From assembly GCF_019429535.1 (NCBI RefSeq), contig NZ_JAHXZM010000001.1, forward strand, positions 732,156-796,155: a DNA stretch of 64,000 nt. Direction: 5' to 3'. The notes under the pieces were generated by a model. The model was not told where the DNA came from, made no database searches, and saw only the letters and a program-made list of their open reading frames with translations. Origin of the DNA: Sphingomonas citricola. GTDB lineage: Bacteria > Pseudomonadota > Alphaproteobacteria > Sphingomonadales > Sphingomonadaceae. This document shows, piece after piece, positions 1 through 10,040 of this stretch (position 1 is its first letter; every line of letters begins with the position of its first letter). The position numbers were made by a program, and so were the translations under genes.

Positions 1-2
1 CG

Positions 3-1841
3 GTCAGCCTCGACGACGTGTCGCGTTCGGCGAACGGCACCTTCACCAACATCGTCCCGCTGGGCGATGACTGGGAAGCGGCGCTGAAAGACGTGCGCGC
101 GGTGATCGCCGACGCGATGGCGACCGCGCCGACGCAAGCCGAGGTCGACCGCGAGCTGACCGAGTTCGACGCCGCGATGAAGAACGACGTCGCCACGTCG
201 CGCGTCGAGGCGGGATCGAAACAGGCCGACGACATGGTCGGCGCGCTCGACATCCGTGAAACGGTCGCGGGGCCGGAGACGTCGTACAAGATCCTGCAGG
301 ACGCGCGCGCCAAAGGGTTCTTCACCCCCGCGGCGATGCTCGAATCGACCAATCGCCTGTTCAAGGGCGACGTGACCCGCGCGCTGCTTAACACGCGCAC
401 GCCCGACGCGGGCGCCGCTGCCAAGCTCGCCGCCGCGTTGAAGGCCGACGTGTCGAAGCTCGCGGGCAAGCGCAGCCAGCAGGCTGCGGTCGATTTCTCG
501 AAGGTGCCCAAGCTCGGCGCTCCGGGGAAGGTGACCGCGCGCGCCACCGTCTCCGCCGATCCGGGGATCGAGCAGGTCACCTTCTCGAACGGCGTCCGCG
601 CCTTGCTGTATCCGAACACGTCGGAGACGGGCCGCGTCTACGTCCGCGTGCGTTTCGGACGCGGCAATCTCGCGCTGCCGGGTGACAAGCCGACCGTCGC
701 CTGGGCGGGCGACAACGCGCTGGTGGCGAGCGGGATCGGCAGGCTGCGGCAGGGCGATCTCGACCAGCTCACCGCCGGCCGCCGCATGGGGCTCGATTTC
801 GATATCGGCGACGACGCGTTCACCTTCAGCGCGATCACGACGCCGGGCGATTATGCCGACAATCTGACGTTGATGGCCGCGAAGCTCGCCGCACCGGGCT
901 GGGACCCGCAACCGGTTGCACGCGCGCGCGCCGCCGCGCTCGCGGGCTATGCCGGGCTGTCGTCATCGCCCGACGGCGTACTGTCGCGCGATCTCGAGCG
1001 GCTGCTGCGCGACGGCGACCCGCGCTGGGGCACGCCGACGCTCGCGCAGATCGAGGCGCTGAACGCGGCCGACTTCCGCCGCCTGTTCGAACCGCTGCTC
1101 GCGACCGGTCCGATCGAGGTTGACGTGTTCGGCGACGTGAAGGCGGACGAGGCGATCGCCGCGATCGCCAAGAGCTTCGGCGCGCTCAAGCCTCGTACCC
1201 CCGCACCGGTGAACGCCGCACCCATCCGCTTCCCCGCGCACAACACGACGCCGGTGCTGCTCACCCACGACGGCGCCGACACGCAGGCGGCGGCGGTGAT
1301 CGCCTGGCCGACCGGCGGCGGCTCGGCCGACCACGCCGAGGCGCGCCGTCTCGACGTGCTTGCCGCGGTCTTCTCCGATCGCCTGTTCGAACGGCTTCGC
1401 TCGATCGCGGGCGCGAGCTATTCGCCCAGCGCGCAGAGCCAGTGGCCGACCGGGCTTCCCGGTGGCGGACGGCTCGTCGCGCTGGGACAGGTCGCACCCG
1501 ACCGCGTGCCCTTATTCTTCCAGCTCTCGCGCCAGATCGCAGCCGAGCTCGTGTCGACCCCGATCGGTCCCGACGAGCTCAAGCGCACGATCGTCCCGAT
1601 GCTGCAGTATATGTCGCGCGCGTCGTCGGGGAACCAGTTCTGGCTGATGCAGATGCAGGGCGGCAGCTACGATCCCAAACGGCTCGAGGCGACGCAGAGC
1701 ATCGTCACCGACATGACGAGCATCACCCCCGAACTGCTACAGGCGACCGCCGCCAAATACCTGCGCCCGGAAAAAGACTGGACGCTCGCGGTCATGCCGA
1801 AGGCGGCGACGGCTCCCGCTGCGGCTAACGGCGCGAAATAA
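3..1841 (+). CDS. M16 family zinc metallopeptidase, 5' truncated by window edge
   Basis: The reading frame is open from the first bases, so the gene starts outside the window. About 612 C-terminal residues are visible. The sequence looks like the second half of a tandem M16 (pitrilysin/insulinase-like) peptidase of the roughly 950-residue type: a central stretch with the motif VRVRFGRGN opens the second M16-like repeat, followed by the inactive-domain region and an Ala-rich tail. The HxxEH zinc site, normally in the first domain, is not in the window, so activity cannot be judged. Such proteins are usually periplasmic. It is convergent with the acyl-CoA ligase gene downstream; a hairpin lies between them. 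Confidence 0.85.
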   Translation, partial: VSLDDVSRSANGTFTNIVPLGDDWEAALKDVRAVIADAMATAPTQAEVDRELTEFDAAMKNDVATSRVEAGSKQADDMVGALDIRETVAGPETSYKILQDARAKGFFTPAAMLESTNRLFKGDVTRALLNTRTPDAGAAAKLAAALKADVSKLAGKRSQQAAVDFSKVPKLGAPGKVTARATVSADPGIEQVTFSNGVRALLYPNTSETGRVYVRVRFGRGNLALPGDKPTVAWAGDNALVASGIGRLRQGDLDQLTAGRRMGLDFDIGDDAFTFSAITTPGDYADNLTLMAAKLAAPGWDPQPVARARAAALAGYAGLSSSPDGVLSRDLERLLRDGDPRWGTPTLAQIEALNAADFRRLFEPLLATGPIEVDVFGDVKADEAIAAIAKSFGALKPRTPAPVNAAPIRFPAHNTTPVLLTHDGADTQAAAVIAWPTGGGSADHAEARRLDVLAAVFSDRLFERLRSIAGASYSPSAQSQWPTGLPGGGRLVALGQVAPDRVPLFFQLSRQIAAELVSTPIGPDELKRTIVPMLQYMSRASSGNQFWLMQMQGGSYDPKRLEATQSIVTDMTSITPELLQATAAKYLRPEKDWTLAVMPKAATAPAAANGAK

Positions 1842-1886
1842 CAGGAGGCGGGTCGCGCCTATCGATGAGAGCGCGCCGACAAAGCG

Positions 1887-1906
1887 GGCGAGGCAACGGC
1901 CTCGCC
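1887..1906. terminator. Hairpin between convergent genes
   Basis: Arms GGCGAGGC and GCCTCGCC (8 bp, perfect) enclose an AACG tetraloop in the gap between the M16 peptidase (+) and the acyl-CoA ligase (-). There is no clear T-run on either side. It may act as a shared 3' end or RNA stabiliser; a classic intrinsic terminator is not demonstrated. Confidence 0.45.
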
Positions 1907-1922
1907 ATGTCTCAGCCCCGGT

Positions 1923-3713
1923 TCAACTCTTGTACAATCCCTCCAGCCGTTCGCCGTAGATCTGGCGCAGCACGTGGCGGCGGATCTTCAGGCTCGGGGT
2001 CAGCTGCTCGTTCTCGATCGTGAACGGCTCGTCCGCGATTACCCAGCGGCGGACGCGTTCGATCACCGACAGATCGCGGTTGGTGCGGTCGACTGCCTTT
2101 TGCAGCGCGGCGCGGTAATCCTGGTTGTCGATCAGGCCCTTGTACCCGCCCGACACGCCGTTGGCGCGCGCCCAGTCCTGCGTCCATTCGGCATCGGGCA
2201 CCAGCACCGCGACCATGTGCGGCTTGCGGTCGCCCGTGATCATCGCCTGCGCGATCTCGGGCTGGAGCGTCAGCATCCCCTCGACCTTGGCGGGGGCGAC
2301 ATTGTCGCCCTTGTCGTTGATGATCAGGTCTTTCTTGCGGTCGGTGATGCGGATGCGGCCGGCGGCGTCGATCTCGCCGATGTCGCCGGTGTGTAGCCAG
2401 CCGTCGTGGAGCACGCGCGCGGTCTCCGCCGGGTTGCGCCAATAACCGTGCATCACGAGTTCGCCCTTGACGAGGATCTCGCCGTCCTCCGCGATCCGCA
2501 CCTCGGTCGCGTCTAGCGCGGGGCCGACCCCGTCCATCGTCACGCCCGCCGACGGCCGGTTGCACGAGATCACCGGCGCCGCTTCGGTCTGGCCGTAGCC
2601 TTGCAGGAAGGTGAGGCCGAGCGACTGGAAGAACACGCCGACCTCGGGCGTCAGCGGCGCGCCGCCCGAGATCATCGCCTTGATCCGGCCGCCGAATTTC
2701 TTCGCGATCTTGGGCTTGAACAATGCGTCGACCAGCAGCGCCTTGGGCCGGTCGGCGAGGCGCAGCGTGCCCGCGTACCGCTTGGCACCGATATCGAGCG
2801 CGGCGGCGAGCAGCCGTGCGGACATGCCGCCCTGTTTCTCGATCGCCTTCGAGATCCGCGTGCGGAGCACCTCGAACAGCCGCGGCACGACGAACATGAT
2901 CGTCGGGCGCACCTCCTCGATGTTCGCCGCGAGCTTCTCGATCCCCTCGGCATAATAGATCTGCCCGCCCATCCCGATCGGGAAATGCTGCCCGCCGGTG
3001 TGCTCGTACGCGTGGCTGAGCGGAAGGAACGACAGGAACACCTCGTCACCCCAGCCGAAATCCTCCGCGACGACCGCCGAGCAGCCCGCGACATTGTGCA
3101 GGATCGCGCCGTGGTGCTGCATCACCCCGCGCGGCGCCCCGCCGGTGCCGGAGGTGTAGATGATGCAGGCGAGGTCCTCGCGCGCGAAATCCGCCTTGGT
3201 GCGCGCGTCCTCGATCGTGGCCGGGTGTGTGTCGATCAGCGTCTGCCAGTCGTAGACGTCGAACGGCGTCTGCCCCAGCCGGACGGGGTCGATCCCGATC
3301 AGGATCTGCGGCTGGATCGAGCGCAGGATCGCGGGCATCAGCGTCTTGGCGAGCTTGTCGGTCGAGACGATCACCGCCTTCGCGCCCGAATTCTCGATTA
3401 TGTGGGTGTGATCGCGCTCGGTGTTGGTGGTGTAGGTCGGCACCGTCACCGCGCCCGCCGCCATGATCGCGAGGTCGGACAGGCACCATTCGGGTCGGTT
3501 CTCGCTCACCAGCATGACGCGGTCGCCGCGCTCCACCCCGATCGCGGTCAGGGCCGCGGCGAGGCGCGCGACCTTTTCCGCCGCCGCGCGCCACGTGATC
3601 GCGGTCCAGGCACCGTCGCGCTTTGCCCAAAGGAACGGCGCGTCGCCCTTCTCGGCCGCGCGGGTGAAGAACATCGCGACCAGATTGGGGAAATGCTCAA
3701 GCCTGCGTGTCAC
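1923..3713 (-). CDS. Long-chain fatty acid--CoA ligase (FadD15-like AMP-dependent synthetase)
   Basis: 596 residues. It activates fatty acids to acyl-CoA through an acyl-AMP intermediate. All adenylate-forming signatures are present in order: the P-loop-like YTSGTGGAPRGVM motif, GYGQTEAAP (A5), GWLHTGDIGEID (A7) and the hinge/A8 region ITDRKKDLII with GDNVAPAKVE. The length fits the long FadD15/ACSL-type family. The start is a GTG with a GGGAGG ribosome binding site seven bases upstream; an upstream ATG (of ATGATCGGTG) is out of frame. It is probably cytoplasmic or peripheral at the inner membrane, feeding beta-oxidation or phospholipid synthesis. It appears monocistronic and divergent from the gamma-glutamyltransferase gene. 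Confidence 0.92.
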   Translation of the reverse strand: MTRRLEHFPNLVAMFFTRAAEKGDAPFLWAKRDGAWTAITWRAAAEKVARLAAALTAIGVERGDRVMLVSENRPEWCLSDLAIMAAGAVTVPTYTTNTERDHTHIIENSGAKAVIVSTDKLAKTLMPAILRSIQPQILIGIDPVRLGQTPFDVYDWQTLIDTHPATIEDARTKADFAREDLACIIYTSGTGGAPRGVMQHHGAILHNVAGCSAVVAEDFGWGDEVFLSFLPLSHAYEHTGGQHFPIGMGGQIYYAEGIEKLAANIEEVRPTIMFVVPRLFEVLRTRISKAIEKQGGMSARLLAAALDIGAKRYAGTLRLADRPKALLVDALFKPKIAKKFGGRIKAMISGGAPLTPEVGVFFQSLGLTFLQGYGQTEAAPVISCNRPSAGVTMDGVGPALDATEVRIAEDGEILVKGELVMHGYWRNPAETARVLHDGWLHTGDIGEIDAAGRIRITDRKKDLIINDKGDNVAPAKVEGMLTLQPEIAQAMITGDRKPHMVAVLVPDAEWTQDWARANGVSGGYKGLIDNQDYRAALQKAVDRTNRDLSVIERVRRWVIADEPFTIENEQLTPSLKIRRHVLRQIYGERLEGLYKS

Positions 3714-3913
3714 CGATCATCCTCCCATGCGCGGCCCCCTGCGCCGCATCACCGCCTCGCTCTAGGGGTAGGTGCCCGGCGACGCTAGTGTGCCGGGGGA
3801 CCGGCAGCGGCGATCGGGGGTTCGGCCTTCGCCGGGAACGCGGCGGCGGTCGTGCGACGCTCACCCCGACACCCGCCGTGGACGCGTCGATCCGCGGACG
3901 TTATCGCCGACCC

Positions 3914-5728
3914 ATGCGCTCCCGTCTGCTCGCCGCCGCCACGTTCCTTCTCGCGTCGTGCGCGCCGCTGCCGCCAGGCGTCCAGCGCGCCGCGCCCGAT
4001 ACGATCGCGGCACCGCGCACGCCCGGTTTCGTCGTCGCGGCCAATCCGCTCGCGGTCGATGCCGGGATGGCGGTGCTGCGGCGCGGCGGCAGCGCGGTCG
4101 ACGCCGCGATCGCGGTGCAGGCGATGCTGTCGCTGGTCGAGCCGCAGAGTTCGGGGATCGGCGGCGGCGCGTTCATGACCTATTACGACGCGGGTTTGCG
4201 CGACGTGACGGTGTACGATGGCCGCGAGGTCGCGCCCGCGGGCGCCACGCCCGACATGTTCCTCGACCCCGCGACCGGACAGCCGCTGCCGTTCGCGCAG
4301 GCCGTCCTGTCGGGGCGTGCAACCGGGGTGCCGGGTGCGGTCGCGATGCTCGCCGAGGCGCATCGCCGCCACGGTGCGCTCGCGTGGAACGTCCTGTTCG
4401 ACGACGCGCAGCGGACCGCGCGCGACGGCTTCGTCGTCTCGCCGCGGCTCGCGCACATGCTGCAAGGCAGCTATGCCGAACTGTCCGCGCCCGACGTGCA
4501 GCATTATTTCGCGCGCGCGGGCGGGGGGCTGCTCCAGGCGGGTGACCGCTTGCGCAATCCCGCCTACGCCGACTTCCTGACCCGCCTCGCCGCGCAGGGA
4601 CCCGCCGCGCTCTACCGTGGCGAAACCGCGCGCCGGATCGTCGCGCGCGTGCGGGCGGCGCCTTTACCCGGCAGCCTGAGCGAAGCCGATCTCGCCGCCT
4701 ACGCGCCCGTCGCGCGCGCGCCGGTGTGCGGCGCGTGGCGGGTGTACCGCGTCTGCGCGGCGCCGCCGCCCGCGAGCGGGGTCGGGCTGATCGAGCTGCT
4801 CGGCCTGCTCGAGCGTACCGACATCGCGAAGCGCGCGCCGAACGATCCGCAAGGATGGTACCTCTTCGCCGAGGCGAGCCGGCTGATGTACGCCGATCGC
4901 GACCGCTACGTCGCCGACCCCGCATTCGTGCGGGTACCCGTCGCGGGGATGATCGAGCCCGCTTATCTCGACGCGCGCGCGCGATTGATCGGTCCGCGCG
5001 CCGGCCCCGCACCGGTGGCGGGCACGCCGCGCGGTGCGCCGGCGGCGGCGCCCGACGCGACGCGCGAGCCCGCCGGCACCTCGCACTTCATCGTCGGCGA
5101 TGGGGCGGGCAACGTCGTGTCGATGACGACGACCGTCGAATCGATCTTCGGCTCGGGGCGGATGGTCGACGGCTTCTTTCTCAACAATCAGATGACCGAT
5201 TTCTCGTTCGCGCCGCGCAACGTGGACGGTCGCGTCGCGGTCAACGCGGTCGCGCCGGGGAAGCGCCCGCGCTCGTCGATGACGCCGCTCGTCCTGCTCG
5301 ACCGCGAGGGCCGCTTCGCCGGCGCGATCGGATCGGCGGGCGGCAACGCGATCCTCGCCTATGTCGCCAAGTCGCTCGTCGCCGCGGTCGACTGGAACCT
5401 GCCGACGCAGCAGGCGCTCGCGCAGCCCAATCTCGTCGCGCGCGGGGACGCGTTCCAGGGCGAAGTGACCAAATTCTCGCCGCCGGTGCTCGCCGGCCTC
5501 GCCGCGCGCGGCGTCGCGCTCAAGCCGGGGCAGGGCGAGGATTCGGGCGTCCACGCGATGATTGTGCGCGCGGGCAATCGCTACGACGGCGGCTACGATC
5601 CGCGCCGCGAGGGCAAGGTGGTGGTCGAGGCAGTGCCTGCGCCGCGGATCAGGGGGTCAGTCGCCCGCCCCGACCGCACCCGCCCCGACCGCGTCCGCGA
5701 CACACGCGAACCCGTCGCGGCGCAGTAA
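3914..5728 (+). CDS. ggt: Gamma-glutamyltransferase, lipoprotein-type signal
   Basis: 604 residues from the ATG chosen here; the frame is open further upstream but this ATG gives a proper export signal ending in LLASC, a lipobox. Family features: the early AxxPLAVDAGM region, GGxFMTYY block, the catalytic threonine in AGTSHFIVGDG (about residue 389) that becomes the new N-terminus of the small subunit after autocleavage, and the later RPRSSMTP and SAGGNAI glycine-rich segments. It hydrolyses glutathione and other gamma-glutamyl bonds, likely in the periplasm and membrane-anchored. Its last 72 bp overlap the 3' end of pyrD on the other strand. Confidence 0.92.
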   Translation: MRSRLLAAATFLLASCAPLPPGVQRAAPDTIAAPRTPGFVVAANPLAVDAGMAVLRRGGSAVDAAIAVQAMLSLVEPQSSGIGGGAFMTYYDAGLRDVTVYDGREVAPAGATPDMFLDPATGQPLPFAQAVLSGRATGVPGAVAMLAEAHRRHGALAWNVLFDDAQRTARDGFVVSPRLAHMLQGSYAELSAPDVQHYFARAGGGLLQAGDRLRNPAYADFLTRLAAQGPAALYRGETARRIVARVRAAPLPGSLSEADLAAYAPVARAPVCGAWRVYRVCAAPPPASGVGLIELLGLLERTDIAKRAPNDPQGWYLFAEASRLMYADRDRYVADPAFVRVPVAGMIEPAYLDARARLIGPRAGPAPVAGTPRGAPAAAPDATREPAGTSHFIVGDGAGNVVSMTTTVESIFGSGRMVDGFFLNNQMTDFSFAPRNVDGRVAVNAVAPGKRPRSSMTPLVLLDREGRFAGAIGSAGGNAILAYVAKSLVAAVDWNLPTQQALAQPNLVARGDAFQGEVTKFSPPVLAGLAARGVALKPGQGEDSGVHAMIVRAGNRYDGGYDPRREGKVVVEAVPAPRIRGSVARPDRTRPDRVRDTREPVAAQ

Positions 5729-6697
5729 CACGTCGAGTTGACGCAGGATGCGCGCGGGCAAGCCGGGCCCGCCGTAGACCATCGCCGAGTAGAGCTGCAC
5801 CAAACTCGCGCCCAGGCGGATGCGCGCATAGGCTTCCGCACCCGTGTCGATGCCGCCCACCGCGATCAGCGGCAGTTCTGCACCCGTCGCGCGGCGGAAA
5901 TCGCGCAATCGTTTGCGCGCCAGCGCACGCAGCGGCGCGCCCGACAGCCCGCCCGTCTCGCCCTTGTGGCGCGAGACGAGCGCGGGCCGCGACACGGTGG
6001 TGTTCCCCATGATCAGCGCATCGACCCCGCCCTCGATCGCCGCGCGCGCGACGTCGTCGATCTGCGCCGGGGTCAGGTCGGGTGCGACCTTCAGGAACAG
6101 CGGCGTCGCCCCCTTCGCTGCGCCCGCGGCCGCGAGCAGGTCGCGCAGCGCCGCGCCTTCTTGAAGGTCGCGCAGCCCCGGCGTGTTGGGGGAACTGATG
6201 TTGATAGTGACGTAATCGGCGACGCGCGCCGCCGCGGTCACCCCGGTCACGTAATCCGCGACGCGGTCGGCCGCATCCTTGTTTGCGCCGACGTTGATGC
6301 CCAGTACGCCGCCGCGCTTCGCCGCCGCCGCGCGCGCGATGCCCGCTGCCTGTCCGCCGTTGTTGAACCCGAAGCGATTGATGACGCCGCCGTCCTCCTC
6401 CAGCCGGAACAGCCGCGGCTTCGCATTGCCCGGCTGCGGCAGCGGGGTAAGCGTGCCGACCTCGACCGCGCCGAACCCGAGCGCGAACCAGCCCGGGATC
6501 GCGCGCGCGTCCTTGTCGACCCCCGCGGCGAGGCCGAGCGGGTTGGCGAAGGTCAACCCCGCGACCCGTGTTTCCAGCCGGGGCACGCGCGGCCGCATCG
6601 GTGCACCGGTCGCGCCCCAGGCGGACAGCAGTCGCACCGCGGCCACATGGGCTCGTTCGGCGTCGAGCAGGCGGAGCAGGCGCATCGTATCGGGCAT
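5657..6697 (-). CDS. pyrD: Dihydroorotate dehydrogenase (quinone), class 2
   Basis: 346 residues. It oxidises dihydroorotate to orotate with FMN and passes electrons to ubiquinone, in de novo pyrimidine synthesis at the inner membrane. Class 2 features are visible: the N-terminal helical extension (about residues 1-45) for membrane/quinone contact, NPLGLAAGVDKD, the FGFNNGG block, NISSPNTPGLR, the KVAPDLT lysine segment and the C-terminal FMN phosphate loop AVGGIDTG. The 3' end runs 72 bp into the convergent ggt gene, so the C-terminal Ala/Gly-rich tail is encoded antisense to the end of ggt. Confidence 0.96.
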   Translation of the reverse strand: MPDTMRLLRLLDAERAHVAAVRLLSAWGATGAPMRPRVPRLETRVAGLTFANPLGLAAGVDKDARAIPGWFALGFGAVEVGTLTPLPQPGNAKPRLFRLEEDGGVINRFGFNNGGQAAGIARAAAAKRGGVLGINVGANKDAADRVADYVTGVTAAARVADYVTINISSPNTPGLRDLQEGAALRDLLAAAGAAKGATPLFLKVAPDLTPAQIDDVARAAIEGGVDALIMGNTTVSRPALVSRHKGETGGLSGAPLRALARKRLRDFRRATGAELPLIAVGGIDTGAEAYARIRLGASLVQLYSAMVYGGPGLPARILRQLDVLLRRDGFACVADAVGAGAVGAGD

Positions 6698-6759
6698 GGC
6701 GCGCTTCTTCGCCGATCACGCCCGCGCGATCAAACCGGCATTTCGCCGCGCGATCTGTA

Positions 6760-6893
6760 AGGAACGACCGCACAGGCGTTGCTTCCGTCCAATACTTCCG
6801 CTCGCGACCGTGCTCAAAGGGGGCTGCGACCCGAAGGGCTTCGTTCCGCGACGCCCTTGCACTCAGGCCCGGCACTCCCGCCGGGCTTTTTTT
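6760..6893 (+). ncRNA. Possible small RNA upstream of suf operon (boundaries uncertain)
   Basis: The 320-bp gap between the divergent pyrD and Rrf2 regulator genes contains a good plus-strand intrinsic terminator but no ORF that it could end. The stretch before it can form a second stem (AAGGGC at 6834-6839 with GCCCTT at 6853-6858). A terminator with no gene upstream on its strand suggests a small RNA or an attenuated leader. The 5' end is a guess; no known RNA family is recognised. Confidence 0.25.
6867..6893 (+). terminator. Intrinsic terminator with no obvious gene upstream
   Basis: GCCCGGC / GCCGGGC stem (7 bp, perfect) with a six-base loop, followed directly by seven T residues at 6887-6893. 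Oriented to stop plus-strand transcription about 125 bp before the suf regulator gene. Confidence 0.8.
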
Positions 6894-6977
6894 CGTCGAC
6901 GCGCGGTCGATCACGGTCATCGAGCTTTTCGCACCGCAGCATCGGCTTGATTTTCGTTCACCCGCGCGCCATCTGCC

Positions 6978-7000
6978 AATCGGAACAATCCGCTCCGATT
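6978..7000. promoter_or_regulatory. Inverted repeat upstream of suf regulator
   Basis: Perfect 7-bp arms AATCGGA (6978-6984) and TCCGATT (6994-7000) separated by nine bases, ending 18 bp before the Rrf2 start codon. The size and place suit an operator for the adjacent Rrf2 regulator (autoregulation), but no binding motif of the family is matched with certainty. Confidence 0.4.
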
Positions 7001-7016
7001 TGAGAATTATTCGCAA
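7000..7016. promoter_or_regulatory. Iron-box-like palindrome abutting the regulator start codon
   Basis: TTGAGAATTATTCGCAA is an 8-1-8 palindrome with seven of eight pairs matching. It resembles Fur 7-1-7 boxes and the Irr ICE consensus (AGAA-N3-TTCT core). It ends one base before the ATG of the Rrf2 gene, so a bound protein would cover the start region; this also means the gene has almost no room for a Shine-Dalgarno site and might be translated from a short or leaderless mRNA. Confidence 0.4.
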
Positions 7017-7017
7017 C

Positions 7018-7457
7018 ATGCGCCTGTCATCACTCACCGATTACGCCGTCGTGCTGCTCACCGCAGCTGCGCGTCATTGCGGTGGTGTGGCGCGATTGAA
7101 CGCGACGCTCTTGTCGGAGGAGACTGGCGTGCCGCTGCCGACCGCGCAGAAGCTCGTCAGTCGCCTGTCCGCTGCAGGGTTGATCGACAGCGTGCGCGGC
7201 ACCGGCGGCGGCTTCCGGCTGGCACGGCCGCCGTCCGCGATCACGATCGCCGACGTGGTCGAGGCGGTCGAGGGGCCGATCGTCATGACCGCCTGCGTCG
7301 ACGCGGGCGACCACGATTGCAACCTCTCCGGCGCGTGTCGCGTCAAGCCGCACTGGAACGCGGTCAACGAAGCGGTGCGCGGCGCACTCGCGGGCGTCAC
7401 GCTCGCGCAACTCGCGGTCGAGCCCGCTCCCCCAACTCCCACGAAGGTGCTGGCATA

Positions 7458-7458
<1 letters not shown>
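7018..7458 (+). CDS. Rrf2-family Fe-S-sensing regulator of the suf operon
   Basis: 146 residues. It has an N-terminal winged helix-turn-helix (about 1-75; [10 protein letters not shown] and the [10 protein letters not shown] wing) and three cysteines, C93, C101 and C107, spaced C-x7-C-x5-C, the usual place for a [2Fe-2S] cluster in IscR-like proteins. It belongs to the Rrf2 branch found at the head of suf operons in proteobacteria, and probably represses or activates suf genes according to Fe-S status. The start chosen is the ATG at MRLSSLTDY, the normal N-terminus of this family, although the frame is open upstream. Its TAA stop overlaps the sufB ATG (TAATG), indicating translational coupling. 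Confidence 0.92.
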
Positions 7459-8938
<1,480 letters not shown>

Positions 8939-8942
<4 letters not shown>

Positions 8943-9175
8943 TCGTCGCGGCGCTGTACATTTTGTTCTTTGCCGGTGCGGCAAGTTTCATGTGGTGGCG
9001 CTTCTATGTGTCGGCGCGTGACAAAGTCGCTACTGTTAAATGGGCTAGATACCGGCGATCCCATGAGCCAGTCACCTATTGGCTTTCGACTTCGCTGATG
9101 GCGTTCAGTGCATTGCTGACATCCTCGATAGCTCTCGTGTTTGGGTACTTCTTGTTCGCCGGCTTCATTGGATAA
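8939..9175 (+). CDS. Small two-helix membrane protein inside the suf operon
   Basis: 78 residues, starting with a GTG that overlaps the sufB stop (GTGA) and ending three bases before sufC, so it is fitted exactly between the two genes. Two hydrophobic segments are visible: about residues 2-22 (ends in FMWWRFYV) and about 46-76 (ends in GYFLFAGF), joined by a basic, probably cytoplasmic loop containing [11 protein letters not shown]. Codons here use more A and T in third positions than the flanking suf genes, which suggests a later arrival or weaker expression. No family is recognised. A role in tethering or regulating Suf at the membrane is speculation. Confidence 0.7.
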
Positions 9176-9178
9176 AAC

Positions 9179-9922
<744 letters not shown>

Positions 9923-9926
9923 ATAT

Positions 9927-9972
9927 CCTCCCCGGCACGGGGAGGGGGACCGGCGAAGCCGGTGGAGGGGGA
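9927..9972. repeat. REP-like palindromic intergenic repeat
   Basis: Two adjacent hairpins: CCTCCCC/GGGGAGG (9927-9933 with 9939-9945) and ACCGGC/GCCGGT (9949-9954 with 9958-9963, loop GAA), followed by GGAGGGGG. This architecture resembles the dispersed palindromic repeats common between genes in sphingomonads and caulobacters. It lies in the 118-bp sufC-sufD gap and could stabilise or partly terminate the transcript. Only one clear copy is seen in this window. Confidence 0.6.
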
Positions 9973-10040
9973 GCGCCGCGAGCGCACCGCCTGCTGCACG
10001 CTCCCTCGATCAACCCGCTCCCCGCAGCGGAGACGATCCG

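Noticed and set aside
2601..3788. Long plus-strand frame (395 residues) opposite the acyl-CoA ligase
   Set aside because: Rich in Arg and His and lacking any motif; it mirrors a gene with full family signatures. Long antisense frames are normal in GC-rich DNA.
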